Assembly: GCF_001866055.1 (NCBI RefSeq)
Contig: NZ_MLQS01000001.1
Location: 1,046,501 to 1,110,500 of the forward strand
Length of the DNA stretch: 64,000 nt
Direction of reading: 5' to 3'
From: Anaerobacillus alkalidiazotrophicus
Lineage (GTDB): Bacteria > Bacillota > Bacilli > Bacillales_H > Anaerobacillaceae
In this document: positions 1-7,369 of the stretch, piece by piece
Layout: each line of letters opens with the position of its first letter
Numbering within the stretch: the stretch's first letter is position 1
Position numbers and translations under genes: made by a program
Notes under the pieces: model-generated
Told to the model about the DNA's origin: nothing
Database searches by the model: none
What the model saw: the letters and a program-made list of their open reading frames with translations, nothing else

Positions 1-355
1 TCTCCCGTGGTTTAAACCCTTTTGCTTTGTAATAAAGGTAACATAGGCGTTCAAACTCTCTCCATGATAATTCGTTAAATGGTAAGGTTAATATTTCATT
101 TTCTGATCTTAGTAGGTTGTGAGCTTTAGTAGGTGTCTTAGTTTTCTTTGAATTACCAGAAGTTTTTTTGGCATTAGCAGTCCTGGATTTAGAACTTTTC
201 TTTTTCTTTGGGATTATTAGTAGGTTTGGAAGGAGCGAAGCTGCAACTAAGATAACCACAAAATGAGGCCAATACATGCTACTATGCATAAAAAACCAAT
301 ATAATCCACCGAATGTTATTATTAACCGAATAATTTCTCTTAAATCTTTTCTCAT
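1..355 (-). CDS. Membrane-anchored restriction-endonuclease-like protein (partial, C-terminus off window)
   Basis: The minus-strand frame opens at the ATG ending at 355 and runs off the left edge. The first 45 residues hold two hydrophobic segments, then a Lys/Ser/Thr-rich linker, then the sequence ELSWREFERLCYLYYKAKGF, which resembles the start of Mrr-type (PF04471) restriction endonuclease domains. Membrane-anchored Mrr-like nucleases occur in many Bacillaceae genomes and mobile elements. The catalytic part lies outside the window, so activity cannot be judged. It lies head to tail with the immA-like gene at 391-828 and may be cargo of the element. Confidence 0.6.
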   Translation of the reverse strand, partial: MRKDLREIIRLIITFGGLYWFFMHSSMYWPHFVVILVAASLLPNLLIIPKKKKSSKSRTANAKKTSGNSKKTKTPTKAHNLLRSENEILTLPFNELSWREFERLCYLYYKAKGFKPRE

Positions 356-390
356 TTCCTTTTTTTATCACTCTCTTTCTGTGTAGATAG

Positions 391-828
391 TTAATTCTTT
401 ATGTAAGTTTTCAATTCACATACTTCTCCTGGAACACCATAGATCCCAGCAACTTCTTTTATTGTCATATTTGTATCTCGGAAATTATCAATCTCGTAAT
501 CTGGTAACAATAACTCAACGGCAAAGGTGTTAGCTTCGACTTCAATTTTATCTATAGAGTAAAAGGTGTTCTTTTTTAGAAATGGTGTATTTGCTCTGGG
601 GTGTAAGATTGCATGTCCTAATTCGTGGGCGCATACGAAGCGTTGCATTGTATCGTCTAATTTATTGTTGATATTAATGAACTTTATTCTTGAGGCATGT
701 GTAAAAAATCCGTATGTATCTCCTAAATCAGCATATGAAACAATAATATTCTTTTCTGCAGCTATTACGAATGGATCGTTTGTTTTATGTTTTTTTAAAA
801 GCTTTGTTATGGTTTCTTTAATTCTCAT
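391..828 (-). CDS. immA: ImmA/IrrE-type metallopeptidase
   Basis: A 145-residue protein with the zinc-protease motif AHELGHAILH (HExxH) at about residues 67-76 and a following acidic region ANTFAVELLLP, typical of the ImmA/IrrE family (PF06114). ImmA proteins cleave the cI-like repressor encoded beside them and so trigger induction of ICEs and prophages. Here it lies directly downstream of such a repressor gene (856-1290) on the same strand with 27 bp between them, the same order as immR-immA in ICEBs1. The job as anti-repressor is inferred from this context. Confidence 0.85.
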   Translation of the reverse strand: MRIKETITKLLKKHKTNDPFVIAAEKNIIVSYADLGDTYGFFTHASRIKFININNKLDDTMQRFVCAHELGHAILHPRANTPFLKKNTFYSIDKIEVEANTFAVELLLPDYEIDNFRDTNMTIKEVAGIYGVPGEVCELKTYIKN

Positions 829-855
829 TTAGAAATCCCCCCTCATAACAAAGCC

Positions 856-1290
856 CTATTCTTTTTGATATTTCTTAGGTGTAAATTTTTTCTTTGCAAG
901 TTGCTTTGCTAAACGTAGATTACTTTCAATTTGTGCTAAAACCAATTCACGAGTGTTATCATCCATAGGTTCACCATCGAATGCTAGGCTTGTATCACCT
1001 TCAAGGTCATTGATTATAGCTTCAAGCTTTTTAGCAATATCACGTTCATCTTTGGAATTTAATACTGGAAGCTTGGATTCTGGTTCTTTTTCTTTATTAG
1101 TACGACCTAATAAATAATCAGTTGTAACATCTAATATATCAGCAAGATCTTTTAATAATTCATTAGAGGGAGTACTATAACCATTTTCATAATTACTTAC
1201 TGTACCCTTTGTAGTTTTAAGTTTCTTGGCTAAATCTTCTTGGGTAAGTTTTTTTCTCTTCCTAGCTTCTCTTAATCGCTGCGATAACAC
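856..1290 (-). CDS. immR: cI/ImmR-type XRE repressor of the element
   Basis: A 144-residue protein whose first 60 residues are an XRE helix-turn-helix (LTQEDLAKKLKTTKGTVSNYE) followed by a helical, acidic C-terminal region of the ImmR kind. The GTG ending at 1290 is chosen as start because AGGAGGGG lies just upstream; a longer reading back to 1320 would lack a ribosome site. It diverges from a second XRE gene at 1455, and five 17-bp GTACAAG-type operators surround the pair. It probably represses the early promoter and its own gene until cleaved by the neighbouring ImmA-like protease. Confidence 0.85.
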   Translation of the reverse strand: MLSQRLREARKRKKLTQEDLAKKLKTTKGTVSNYENGYSTPSNELLKDLADILDVTTDYLLGRTNKEKEPESKLPVLNSKDERDIAKKLEAIINDLEGDTSLAFDGEPMDDNTRELVLAQIESNLRLAKQLAKKKFTPKKYQKE

Positions 1291-1314
1291 AATTTCCCCT
1301 CCTAATAAATAAAA

Positions 1315-1438
1315 GTACAAATTAATTGTACATCAAATGGAAATTTTTTAAATTAAAGTACAAGAAAATCATACATTTGTATTGACATACAAGTTTCTTG
1401 TACTTATAATCAACTTATAAAGTACAAGATTTTCATAC
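1315..1438. promoter_or_regulatory. Operator array of the lysogeny switch (four 17-bp sites)
   Basis: Four copies of a 17-bp dyad, GTACAA(G)-N3/5-(C)TTGTAC and variants, lie at 1315-1331, 1358-1374, 1387-1403 and 1422-1438 between the divergent repressor genes. Sites 1315 and 1387 are near-perfect inverted repeats; 1358 and 1422 keep the left half (GTACAAG) and end in ATAC. The site at 1387 sits inside the spacer of a strong promoter, so occupancy should block rightward transcription. Confidence 0.8.
1382..1410 (+). promoter_or_regulatory. SigA promoter for the rightward early genes
   Basis: TTGACA (1382-1387), a 17-bp spacer and TATAAT (1405-1410) give a consensus promoter reading into the XRE gene at 1455. 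The spacer consists almost wholly of the 17-bp operator dyad at 1387-1403. Confidence 0.85.
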
Positions 1439-1454
1439 AAAACGAGGTGATGAC

Positions 1455-1703
1455 ATGAAAAATAACAATCTTATTAATGCAAGAAAAGAATGTGGACTAA
1501 CCCAAGAAAGTGTTGCGAAAATACTTAATTGTAAAAAAGGCACTATTAGTAATTGGGAAAATGGTTACTCTTCACCTAAATTATCCGATGCATTTAAACT
1601 AGCAAAGCTTTTTGGAAAAGACGTAAATCATCTTTTTTTTAATGAGAAAGTACAAGTTTCTTGTACAAAGGGGTTAAGGAAAGAAAAGATTAATGTAGGT
1701 TAA
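1455..1703 (+). CDS. Cro-like XRE DNA-binding protein
   Basis: An 82-residue protein made almost wholly of one helix-turn-helix domain (GLTQESVAKILNCKKGTISN). It is the first gene of the rightward early region, divergent from the repressor and preceded by a consensus promoter with embedded operators. Its size and place fit a Cro-type switch protein. The C-terminal coding sequence contains a fifth, perfect copy of the operator dyad (1650-1666). Confidence 0.8.
   Translation: MKNNNLINARKECGLTQESVAKILNCKKGTISNWENGYSSPKLSDAFKLAKLFGKDVNHLFFNEKVQVSCTKGLRKEKINVG
1650..1666. promoter_or_regulatory. Fifth operator, perfect dyad inside the cro-like gene
   Basis: GTACAAG-TTT-CTTGTAC, a perfect 7+3+7 inverted repeat in the last codons of the XRE gene at 1455-1703. 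It is the best match to the operators at 1315-1438 and may act as an auxiliary site for looping or as a roadblock. Confidence 0.75.
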
Positions 1704-1869
1704 ATCCAGAGTTAAGTTTCATAATCTAGATTTCGACAATAAATTAAAAAATCCTTCAAACTGCTACTCTATACGCTGTTTTGTGGTTCAGCTTACGAAT
1801 AAATCACATTGTCCATCAAAGCGCTGCAAGGCAGCCAATGAACCTATTTGAAGAAGGGATGTAGAAGAT

Positions 1870-2109
1870 ATGGAAGTCGCTGATTTTATAAAGGTTAAAG
1901 GTTTTTCGAAATTAACTGAGCAGCAACAACAGCTATTTGTAAGAGTCTATAAAAGACATTTAGCTGCTTGGGGTACTGAAATGAGAAAGAAATACGAACT
2001 AAAGCAACTAAAAGAAATTAAATGGAGTAAGAAAGAAAATTGTTTACATGTGTTTTGGAAAGGTGATACAGATTGGTTCCATTACGATACTAGAGGGTGT
2101 TGGTACTAA
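1870..2109 (+). CDS. Small early protein of the element, unknown
   Basis: A 79-residue basic protein starting at ATG with AAGAAGGGATG upstream. It begins with a helical stretch (KLTEQQQQLFVRVYKRH) and ends in an aromatic-rich segment with HVFWKGDTDWFHYD. I do not recognise a family; similar short proteins are common in early regions of Bacillus prophages. Its stop overlaps the start of the ribbon-helix-helix gene by one base, so the two are translationally linked. Confidence 0.6.
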   Translation: MEVADFIKVKGFSKLTEQQQQLFVRVYKRHLAAWGTEMRKKYELKQLKEIKWSKKENCLHVFWKGDTDWFHYDTRGCWY

Positions 2110-2309
2110 TGACTAAAAGAATAACTATTGATATTAACGAAAATGAGTACCTACGGTTGAAAGAAATTGCAGAAGAAAGGGAGAGTTCAGTTTCAAAATT
2201 ACTTGGTGCTTTTGTACAAGACTTAACCAATTCAGAACGGCGTGGTGGTAGTGATGAATATTATCGGGCAAGAGATTGGTTAGATCGTATAATGCTTCAA
2301 TATCGCTGA
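2109..2309 (+). CDS. Ribbon-helix-helix DNA-binding protein
   Basis: A 66-residue protein starting TKRITIDINENEYLRLKEIAEE, the beta-strand plus two-helix pattern of Arc/CopG-type ribbon-helix-helix regulators. The ATG at 2109 overlaps the TAA of the previous gene. Such proteins often control copy number or early gene expression in plasmids and phages. No antitoxin partner is visible next to it. Confidence 0.7.
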   Translation: MTKRITIDINENEYLRLKEIAEERESSVSKLLGAFVQDLTNSERRGGSDEYYRARDWLDRIMLQYR

Positions 2310-2326
2310 TTAATGAGTTGATATAA

Positions 2327-2497
2327 ATGAAAGAGGTTCAACGTCGAATTGCTTATTATACTCGGAAGGTTGCTGAGGTATCGTCTATTCATCCAGCCAA
2401 GAAGCCGCCAAGATCACATACTTACAGACATGGACGGTTAATGGTTTACAAAAAACTAATGTTTCAAGAATTTAAAAAACAGGGCTACATCAAATAA
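2327..2497 (+). CDS. Small basic protein, unknown
   Basis: A 56-residue Lys/Arg/Tyr-rich protein (MKEVQRRIAYYTRKVAEV at the start) encoded between the ribbon-helix-helix gene and 2524, in the same direction. No family is recognised. The high positive charge suggests nucleic-acid contact, which is inference only. Confidence 0.5.
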   Translation: MKEVQRRIAYYTRKVAEVSSIHPAKKPPRSHTYRHGRLMVYKKLMFQEFKKQGYIK

Positions 2498-2523
2498 ATA
2501 TTAGCTAAAAAGGGGGAAGAACT

Positions 2524-2787
2524 TTGTTAACGAAAATGAGGGCAGTCCAACAAGCATTTGAGCATAGACATAAACTAAGAGGTGATCAGTCTATGTCAGA
2601 TCAAAAATATGCAGCCACCTATCAGTTTGGAAAAACCAAGGTCCATATTGTAGCTCCAGAACCAGTGAGTAAAGAAGAGCATGAACAAAGAGTTCGAGAG
2701 TTCCATTTAGCTGGTTGGGCTATTTGGAATAGCCTACCAGTTGAAAAAAGATTAAGTATTAATGAAGCAGCAGCAGGGGAAGAGTAA
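2524..2787 (+). CDS. Conserved small element protein, unknown
   Basis: An 87-residue protein with a TTG start behind a strong AAGGGGGAAGAA site. The second half (VHIVAPEPVSKEEHEQRV, then an HLAGWAIWNSL segment) is a pattern I associate with small proteins of Bacillus ICEs and prophages; the function is unknown. An internal ATG at 2593 (MSDQKYAATYQFG) is an alternative start. Confidence 0.6.
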   Translation: MLTKMRAVQQAFEHRHKLRGDQSMSDQKYAATYQFGKTKVHIVAPEPVSKEEHEQRVREFHLAGWAIWNSLPVEKRLSINEAAAGEE

Positions 2788-2839
2788 CCTGTTGCAAGGA
2801 GACAAGCTATAACTTTATGAAAAATAGGATGTGAATGAA

Positions 2840-2932
2840 ATGGAAATGATGATTGCACTCTTAACATTACATTTCAGCATGGTATTAGTACTTTTAACAA
2901 CTAACAAATATAGACGAAATGGAGATGTTTAG
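2840..2932 (+). CDS. Tiny single-pass membrane peptide
   Basis: A 30-residue peptide with one hydrophobic segment (MIALLTLHFSMVLVLLT) and a charged tail, lying between two element genes with short gaps. It is too short to classify. Confidence 0.4.
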   Translation: MEMMIALLTLHFSMVLVLLTTNKYRRNGDV

Positions 2933-2934
2933 TA

Positions 2935-3105
2935 ATGACAGAACATGCGGAAATAGCGGGATTTTTACAGGTCAAAATTTGCGACTCGGAAGCTGAGACA
3001 AATGATTGGTTACAAGAAAATGGAGATCTTGAAATAGTAGAAATTAAGTTTGCTGGAAGTAAAACATATAAAGCAATTATGATCATCTATCGATTAGATG
3101 CTTAA
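2935..3105 (+). CDS. Small acidic protein, unknown
   Basis: A 56-residue protein (MTEHAEIAGFLQVKICDSEA at the start) beginning two bases after the previous stop. Alternating hydrophobic residues in LEIVEIKFAGSKTYKAIMIIY suggest a small beta fold. No family is recognised. Confidence 0.5.
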   Translation: MTEHAEIAGFLQVKICDSEAETNDWLQENGDLEIVEIKFAGSKTYKAIMIIYRLDA

Positions 3106-3211
3106 AAAATTTAAATAACTTCGCGAAAAATGTTGTCAAAAATAGATGGAATTTAGCTTTTAAGTTGTTAGATCGACATATTAACTAACGAGTTTCAAGA
3201 AAGGGATAAAC

Positions 3212-3289
3212 ATGCAGAACTTCAATAAAAAAACTGCAAGAGCGGGAACTCTTACAGTCGAGCGAAGTTTTGGCACACCACACCAATAG
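3212..3289 (+). CDS. Possible 25-residue leader peptide before the rep gene
   Basis: ATG at 3212 follows AAGAAAGGGATAAAC, and the frame gives MQNFNKKTARAGTLTVERSF and ends at 3289. Inside it, AGAG-CGGGAA-CTCT forms a small dyad. It may be a leader peptide for the replication gene, or the signal may be chance. Rated low. Confidence 0.25.
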   Translation: MQNFNKKTARAGTLTVERSFGTPHQ

Positions 3290-3377
3290 GAATGCTTTTT
3301 AACTTCTTAATTTATTGTACATAAGCATTCCTACCCTTTCAATTTTTATTTTTGATTTATTGAGATGGGGGATAGGA

Positions 3378-4433
3378 TTGAATGATTTTGTAAAGATATC
3401 ACAAGGTATAAATGAACTTTCGAAACGTGATCATATTACTTTTGTACTTCATTTTGGTCAAATGGACCGTTGGGTAGCAACTGATAAAGATGATGAAACA
3501 GTAATCATAAACTCAACAAATTCAACCAAAATAAATATCGGTGAAGTTGTGAAACTTTCAGAAACACTCTTCATGAAATGGTTAAAATTAAATACTTATG
3601 TAGATCGATCAGTAAGTAGAAAGGCAGATTTTCATATTAAGAACTCAATTGAAAATGTAGCAAAAATTCTTGGATACAGTGATAGAAAAGGATTATATAA
3701 AGTTTTAAAACCTTTGTATGAGGTTGGTCTAATTGAGTTAACCGAAGGTAAATTAGGTACAAGAAATTTAATTGATATTAAAGTTTATCCATATCCAGTT
3801 TATTCGGATACGACTATCTGTAATTTAGTTAAATGTAGATTGTGGAACGATAGAAAATCATTTGGATTTTTACTTTCAAAAGCTGGAATTGAAGCTAAAA
3901 AAAATAAAGCAAATACACGTGCTGAGTACAAAAGTACACAGGAAACCGAGAACAAAAGTACACAGGATGATGTGAACAAAAGTACACAGGGGCTTGTGAA
4001 CTTAAGTACACAGAGTCCTGTGGACAAAAGTCCACATACTAATGAATCAATATATCTAATTGATAATAATATATCTAATGATTCAAATCATCTAATTAAT
4101 AACCTAGATGACAAAGTAGCAGACTCATTAGAAATTTTCCTGAACCAGGAACAAGTAACCGATGATGAAAGATTGATGATGATTGATAGATTAATTGGTT
4201 TTGAATTTAAGTCTTTAAACTACGAATCGCATCAAAAGTATTTCTTGAAAATTTTAAAATCAATACGCTCAATAGAAAAATCCAAAGTTCAAAAACCTGT
4301 AGTTAAAAAGGATAAGCTGCCAAAATGTTTATCAGCTCCTAATCAAGAAGATCAGTTAGACGATGATACAGAGTTTGAAGAAGCAAAAAGACTTCTGGAG
4401 CAACGATTGCAGAAATTGAAAAGCAAAAAGTAA
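3378..4433 (+). CDS. Putative replication initiator with internal 24-bp repeats
   Basis: A 351-residue protein. TTG at 3378 is chosen because GGGGGATAGGA lies just upstream. The N-terminal 180 residues look like a winged-helix pair (helical FMKWLKLNTYVDRS, then IENVAKILGYSDRKGLYKVLKPLYEVGLIEL). Residues about 182-222 are five 8-residue repeats built on KSTQ, and the C-terminus is acidic and helical (DDDTEFEEAKRLLEQRL). Plasmid initiators of the RepA_N group share the pattern of an N-terminal HTH domain and origin iterons within the coding sequence. It has no rolling-circle HUH motif. Initiator function is inferred from the repeats and the place at the head of the early region; a DnaD-like helper role is possible. 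Confidence 0.55.
   Translation: MNDFVKISQGINELSKRDHITFVLHFGQMDRWVATDKDDETVIINSTNSTKINIGEVVKLSETLFMKWLKLNTYVDRSVSRKADFHIKNSIENVAKILGYSDRKGLYKVLKPLYEVGLIELTEGKLGTRNLIDIKVYPYPVYSDTTICNLVKCRLWNDRKSFGFLLSKAGIEAKKNKANTRAEYKSTQETENKSTQDDVNKSTQGLVNLSTQSPVDKSPHTNESIYLIDNNISNDSNHLINNLDDKVADSLEIFLNQEQVTDDERLMMIDRLIGFEFKSLNYESHQKYFLKILKSIRSIEKSKVQKPVVKKDKLPKCLSAPNQEDQLDDDTEFEEAKRLLEQRLQKLKSKK
3924..4043 (+). repeat. Five tandem 24-bp repeats (candidate iterons) inside rep
   Basis: Units start at 3924, 3948, 3972, 3996 and 4020, all exactly 24 bp, with core AACAAAAGTACACAGG. The first four keep AAGTACACAG; the last has AAGTCCACAT. Being in phase they add five KSTQ-like octapeptides to the protein. In-gene direct repeats of this length are typical of iteron origins. 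Confidence 0.75.
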
Positions 4434-4456
4434 TCCTAAACACTGCATGGTATCTA

Positions 4457-4533
4457 ATGAACTATCAACAATCGAAGGGAAGAACCTTGAATAAAAAGAG
4501 TCAAAAGGTTCCGGGGCGCGCGTGAGCCGTCCC
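4457..4533 (+). other. GC-rich patch with a 22-residue open frame, after rep
   Basis: The stretch CCGGGGCGCGCGTGAGCCG (from 4511) is far richer in G+C than its neighbourhood. A short frame (ATG 4457, stop 4523-4525) ends in KVPGRA across it. No ribosome site is convincing. It might be part of an origin, a small RNA or a leader peptide. Confidence 0.35.
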
Positions 4534-4554
4534 TAGAATAGGAGTGAATGAAAA

Positions 4555-4770
4555 GTGAAACAAGGAAAACTTAATGTATTTATCAGTGGTGAGCAGTTAA
4601 AAACGATTTTGTTTTCATTGCACCACATGTTAGCGCCAAATGAATATTTAGACGAAGAGGATCGTGAGTTATTAGAAATGCTTGAAGAAATGCACGATAA
4701 ACTATTTTCAGTTGAAAATGAAAGTAGTTTTGATAATGAAATATACGCTATCGACGATTTGCCATATTAG
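4555..4770 (+). CDS. Small acidic element protein, unknown
   Basis: A 71-residue protein with a GTG start behind AATAGGAGTGAATG. It begins KQGKLNVFISGEQLKTILFSL and continues with a strongly acidic helix (LDEEDRELLEMLEEMHDKL). No family is recognised. It is followed after 12 bp by the next small gene, with GGAGG between. Confidence 0.55.
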   Translation: MKQGKLNVFISGEQLKTILFSLHHMLAPNEYLDEEDRELLEMLEEMHDKLFSVENESSFDNEIYAIDDLPY

Positions 4771-4782
4771 GAGGCATTAAAA

Positions 4783-4944
4783 ATGAATAGGGAAAAATTG
4801 GAGTCTCGTACACTAGCCTATGTTATTGGCTATGTTACAAGTATCTCGGAAAGCAAGGATAGGCATGAAAAAGAAATTGATCTAGCTAATGAGCTACTAG
4901 ACGAGATTTTCACGGAATTAAATCTAATTGAAAAAGTTGGATGA
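4783..4944 (+). CDS. Small helical protein, unknown
   Basis: A 53-residue protein (MNREKLESRTLAYVIGYVTS at the start) with a good AGGAGG site, highly charged and mostly helical. No family is recognised. Confidence 0.55.
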   Translation: MNREKLESRTLAYVIGYVTSISESKDRHEKEIDLANELLDEIFTELNLIEKVG

Positions 4945-4948
4945 TCGA

Positions 4949-5112
4949 ATGAAAAAAATATTATCAGATGTACCAACTGCAGAAGTTACGAAATAGAGTT
5001 AAGTCAAATGTTCTTAAACCAAATAACAAACGAAATAATTCAAATTGTGAAGTGTAAAAACTGTGGGTTAGAAATTGAAGTTATAAAAAAGGATGAACGT
5101 GTTTCGGTTTAG
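4949..5112 (+). pseudogene. Small zinc-ribbon protein, frame broken at an A7 run
   Basis: The frame reading IIRCTNCRSYEIEL and then IVKCKNCGLEIEV holds two CxxC knuckles about 25 residues apart, a clear zinc-ribbon pattern, ending at the TAG at 5110. It has no good start in its own frame, because the stop of the previous gene is just upstream. ATG at 4949 would give MKKNIIRCTNC if the A run at 4952-4958 had eight instead of seven A. Either the run is miscounted or the gene is broken. Confidence 0.5.
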
Positions 5113-5137
5113 AGACAAACAGTGAAGGAGGTTAATT

Positions 5138-5362
5138 ATGTTTAACATTGGAGATAAGGTTTATTTTATTAACCCTCATTATACGGATACTAGGTTAACA
5201 GAAGGTACTATTCTTTCAAAACAACGTTTTTTAAGAATATTTTATTATTATTACGAAGTTTTACATGTAGACAGCAAAGGGGTTCATAGAATATATATTT
5301 GCAACCATACGACTTTATATAAACTTAGCTTTATTAAAGAACATAGATTTATTGATGTATAG
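5138..5362 (+). CDS. Small KOW/SH3-like protein, unknown
   Basis: A 74-residue protein with AAGGAGG upstream. It begins MFNIGDKVYFINPHY, the usual opening of small SH3-like barrel proteins of phages, and is rich in aromatic beta-strand residues. Function unknown. Confidence 0.6.
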   Translation: MFNIGDKVYFINPHYTDTRLTEGTILSKQRFLRIFYYYYEVLHVDSKGVHRIYICNHTTLYKLSFIKEHRFIDV

Positions 5363-5420
5363 TCCGTAAATACTGAACAATAGAGGCATACTGTGCAACA
5401 GTTGAAAGGGGTTGTAACTC

Positions 5421-5621
5421 TTGAATAAGTCAACTCAAAGAATACCAACGAAAGACATTTTAGGTAACAAGATTAAAGTTGGAGAAAAAGCGATAATTTT
5501 TTCCGAGCACGGTACTCATTATGAGGGAATTATCGCTCAAATCGGTGGTAAACGTTGGTTTCAAGTAGATGAAGGGTTTCGTATTGGCGGTATAGGAAAC
5601 TGCCTTATTATCAAAGGTTGA
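5421..5621 (+). CDS. Small SH3-like element protein, unknown
   Basis: A 66-residue protein with a TTG start behind GAAAGGGG. IKVGEKAIIFSEHGTHYEGIIAQIGG reads as a KOW/SH3-type beta barrel. It overlaps no other gene and lies 59 bp after a protein of similar fold, so the two may be related. Confidence 0.55.
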   Translation: MNKSTQRIPTKDILGNKIKVGEKAIIFSEHGTHYEGIIAQIGGKRWFQVDEGFRIGGIGNCLIIKG

Positions 5622-5656
5622 GTCATCTGCGCCATAAGAGAAAGGATGTTGAGGAA

Positions 5657-6244
5657 ATGGAAAGTGTAGAAAAAAGTATTGAGGAAAAATGGTTTAAAGA
5701 ACATAAGGCAACCCTTACCCAACATGGTGATTTACAAATTCTTGAATGGAAAAGACCAGGAACTAACACATATTATTGCCGTTATGTTTTTGATGGTTAC
5801 AAAATGTATATAAGTGGTGACATTGGCGAAGCTGTTTTTTGGTTAACTTGGAAGTCTAATGTTCATTCTTTTGATGATATTGGCGTTCACTATTTTGAGG
5901 AAAAATTAGCAGCGTATTCAGAAGAAAGGCGAGATTATGATGGGGATAAAGCAGCTAAACGTCTTTCAGAATGGAAAAAAGAACTAATTGAAGAAGAAGT
6001 TATTTTTGACCACGAAGAATTTGATGAAATGATATTAGCGGCAATAAATTGTTCTAATAAAAACGAATGGGCTTATGAGTGCGTAAACGATTTATATAGT
6101 GAGCTTATCACTGAACTTGATCACGATTATTGGGAGTGGATATACAATATTGGAGATATGATGCCCCATAGAATTATCGGCTATTTGGTTGGGTTGAAAA
6201 TGGCGTCTAAACAACTAAAAGAAAATGAAACTGTTACTGCGTAG
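5657..6244 (+). CDS. Conserved phage-type hypothetical protein
   Basis: A 195-residue protein. ATG 5657 is preferred over upstream TTG codons because AAAGGA lies 10 bases before it. It has a beta-rich first part (LQILEWKRPGTNTYYCRYVFDG) followed by an acidic helical region (EERRDYDGDKAAKRLSEWKK). Proteins with this opening occur in Firmicutes phages and have no assigned function. It is one gene upstream of the PAPS-reductase-like enzyme. Confidence 0.6.
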   Translation: MESVEKSIEEKWFKEHKATLTQHGDLQILEWKRPGTNTYYCRYVFDGYKMYISGDIGEAVFWLTWKSNVHSFDDIGVHYFEEKLAAYSEERRDYDGDKAAKRLSEWKKELIEEEVIFDHEEFDEMILAAINCSNKNEWAYECVNDLYSELITELDHDYWEWIYNIGDMMPHRIIGYLVGLKMASKQLKENETVTA

Positions 6245-6301
6245 TCCGAGTAAACAAGACAATAGAGGAATTATGTGCAACACCAGAAGGGAGATGATAT
6301 C

Positions 6302-7354
6302 TTGCAGCAACTAGCACTTTTTGAACCAGAGGTATCACTTGAAATCGAGGTTCCCGACATGAAAAAAGTTGACCTTCTACCATTTCAGGATTATGACCAC
6401 ATTATCATATCAGAGAGTGGTGGTAAGGACAGTATGGCTTGCTTGTTTTATCTTCTTGATCTTGGAATAGAACCTCAAAAAATTGAGATGTGGCATCAAT
6501 CAGTAGATGGTGGTCATGATGATCTAATCGAGTTTATGGATTGGCCAGTTACGGAAAGTTACATCGAGGCGGTAGGTCAGCACTTTGGGATTAATACATC
6601 ATTCCAGTGGCGAGAGGGTGGCATTTATAACGAATTAATGCGGAAGGATAGTTTAACTGGTGATGTTTATTATTGTGATAACGGAAAATTAGTTAAGCTT
6701 CCAACAAGAAACGGCAAAAGAAGTACCAGACATAAATGGCCTGCTATGAGTCCGGATTTAAGGGTTAGATGGTGCAGCCCTTATGTCAAGATCGATGTGT
6801 TTAGAAGAGTATTAAATAATCATCCAAGATTTAAAGATAAAAAAGTTTTAGTAGTTACTGGAGAACGCAGAGAAGAGTCACCTAATAGAGCTAAGTATTT
6901 TGAAACTGAAATACACGCTTGTAACAGCAAGAAACGACTTGTTCATGCTTGGAGACCGGTAATTGATTGGTCAGAGCAACGTATATGGGACGAATACGAG
7001 AAAAGAAGATTTCTCCCACACCCAGCCTATTTACTTGGTTGGAACCGTACTAGTTGCTTTGGTTGTATTTTTTCAACAGCAGACCTTTGGGCAATGATGA
7101 GAGAAATAGCTCCAGAACGCTTCAATAAGCTAGTAGAAAAGGAAAAAGAGCTTAACCACACGATTGATACTAACCGTTTAACCTTAGAGCAAAAAGCAAA
7201 TTTAGGAGCGATAGAAAGGCTTCCAAAAGATAGACGATTAAGTAAGTGGGTGAAATTAGCATTAAGTAGGAATTTTAGGAAAGATGATTTGATAATGGAG
7301 AATTGGGAGTTACCAGCCGGAGCATTGTTAGGAGCAAATGGTGGACCGGTATAA
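6302..7354 (+). CDS. PAPS-reductase/DndC-like PP-loop enzyme
   Basis: A 350-residue protein with the N-type ATP PP-loop SESGGKDSMACLFYLLDLG at about residues 38-56, then RWCSPYVKID and a CFGCIF cysteine pair, the layout of phage-borne phosphoadenosine-phosphosulfate reductase family proteins. TTG 6302 is chosen because GAAGGGAG stands in front of it. Relatives include CysH-type reductases, DndC of the DNA phosphorothioation system and phage proteins of unknown substrate. None of the other Dnd proteins is near, so phosphorothioation is not supported; adenylation of a substrate by this enzyme is inferred from the fold. Confidence 0.8.
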   Translation: MQQLALFEPEVSLEIEVPDMKKVDLLPFQDYDHIIISESGGKDSMACLFYLLDLGIEPQKIEMWHQSVDGGHDDLIEFMDWPVTESYIEAVGQHFGINTSFQWREGGIYNELMRKDSLTGDVYYCDNGKLVKLPTRNGKRSTRHKWPAMSPDLRVRWCSPYVKIDVFRRVLNNHPRFKDKKVLVVTGERREESPNRAKYFETEIHACNSKKRLVHAWRPVIDWSEQRIWDEYEKRRFLPHPAYLLGWNRTSCFGCIFSTADLWAMMREIAPERFNKLVEKEKELNHTIDTNRLTLEQKANLGAIERLPKDRRLSKWVKLALSRNFRKDDLIMENWELPAGALLGANGGPV

Positions 7355-7369
7355 GGGCAAAAAGTTGGT

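Noticed and set aside
2622..2867. Minus-strand reading frame opposite 2524-2787
   Set aside because: It only mirrors the plus-strand gene, has no ribosome site and no domain.
3924..4043. CRISPR array
   Set aside because: The five repeats are contiguous 24-bp units without spacers and lie in frame in a coding sequence; no cas gene is near.
6302..7354. DNA phosphorothioation (Dnd) system
   Set aside because: Only a DndC-like enzyme is present; no DndA, DndD, DndE or restriction partners.
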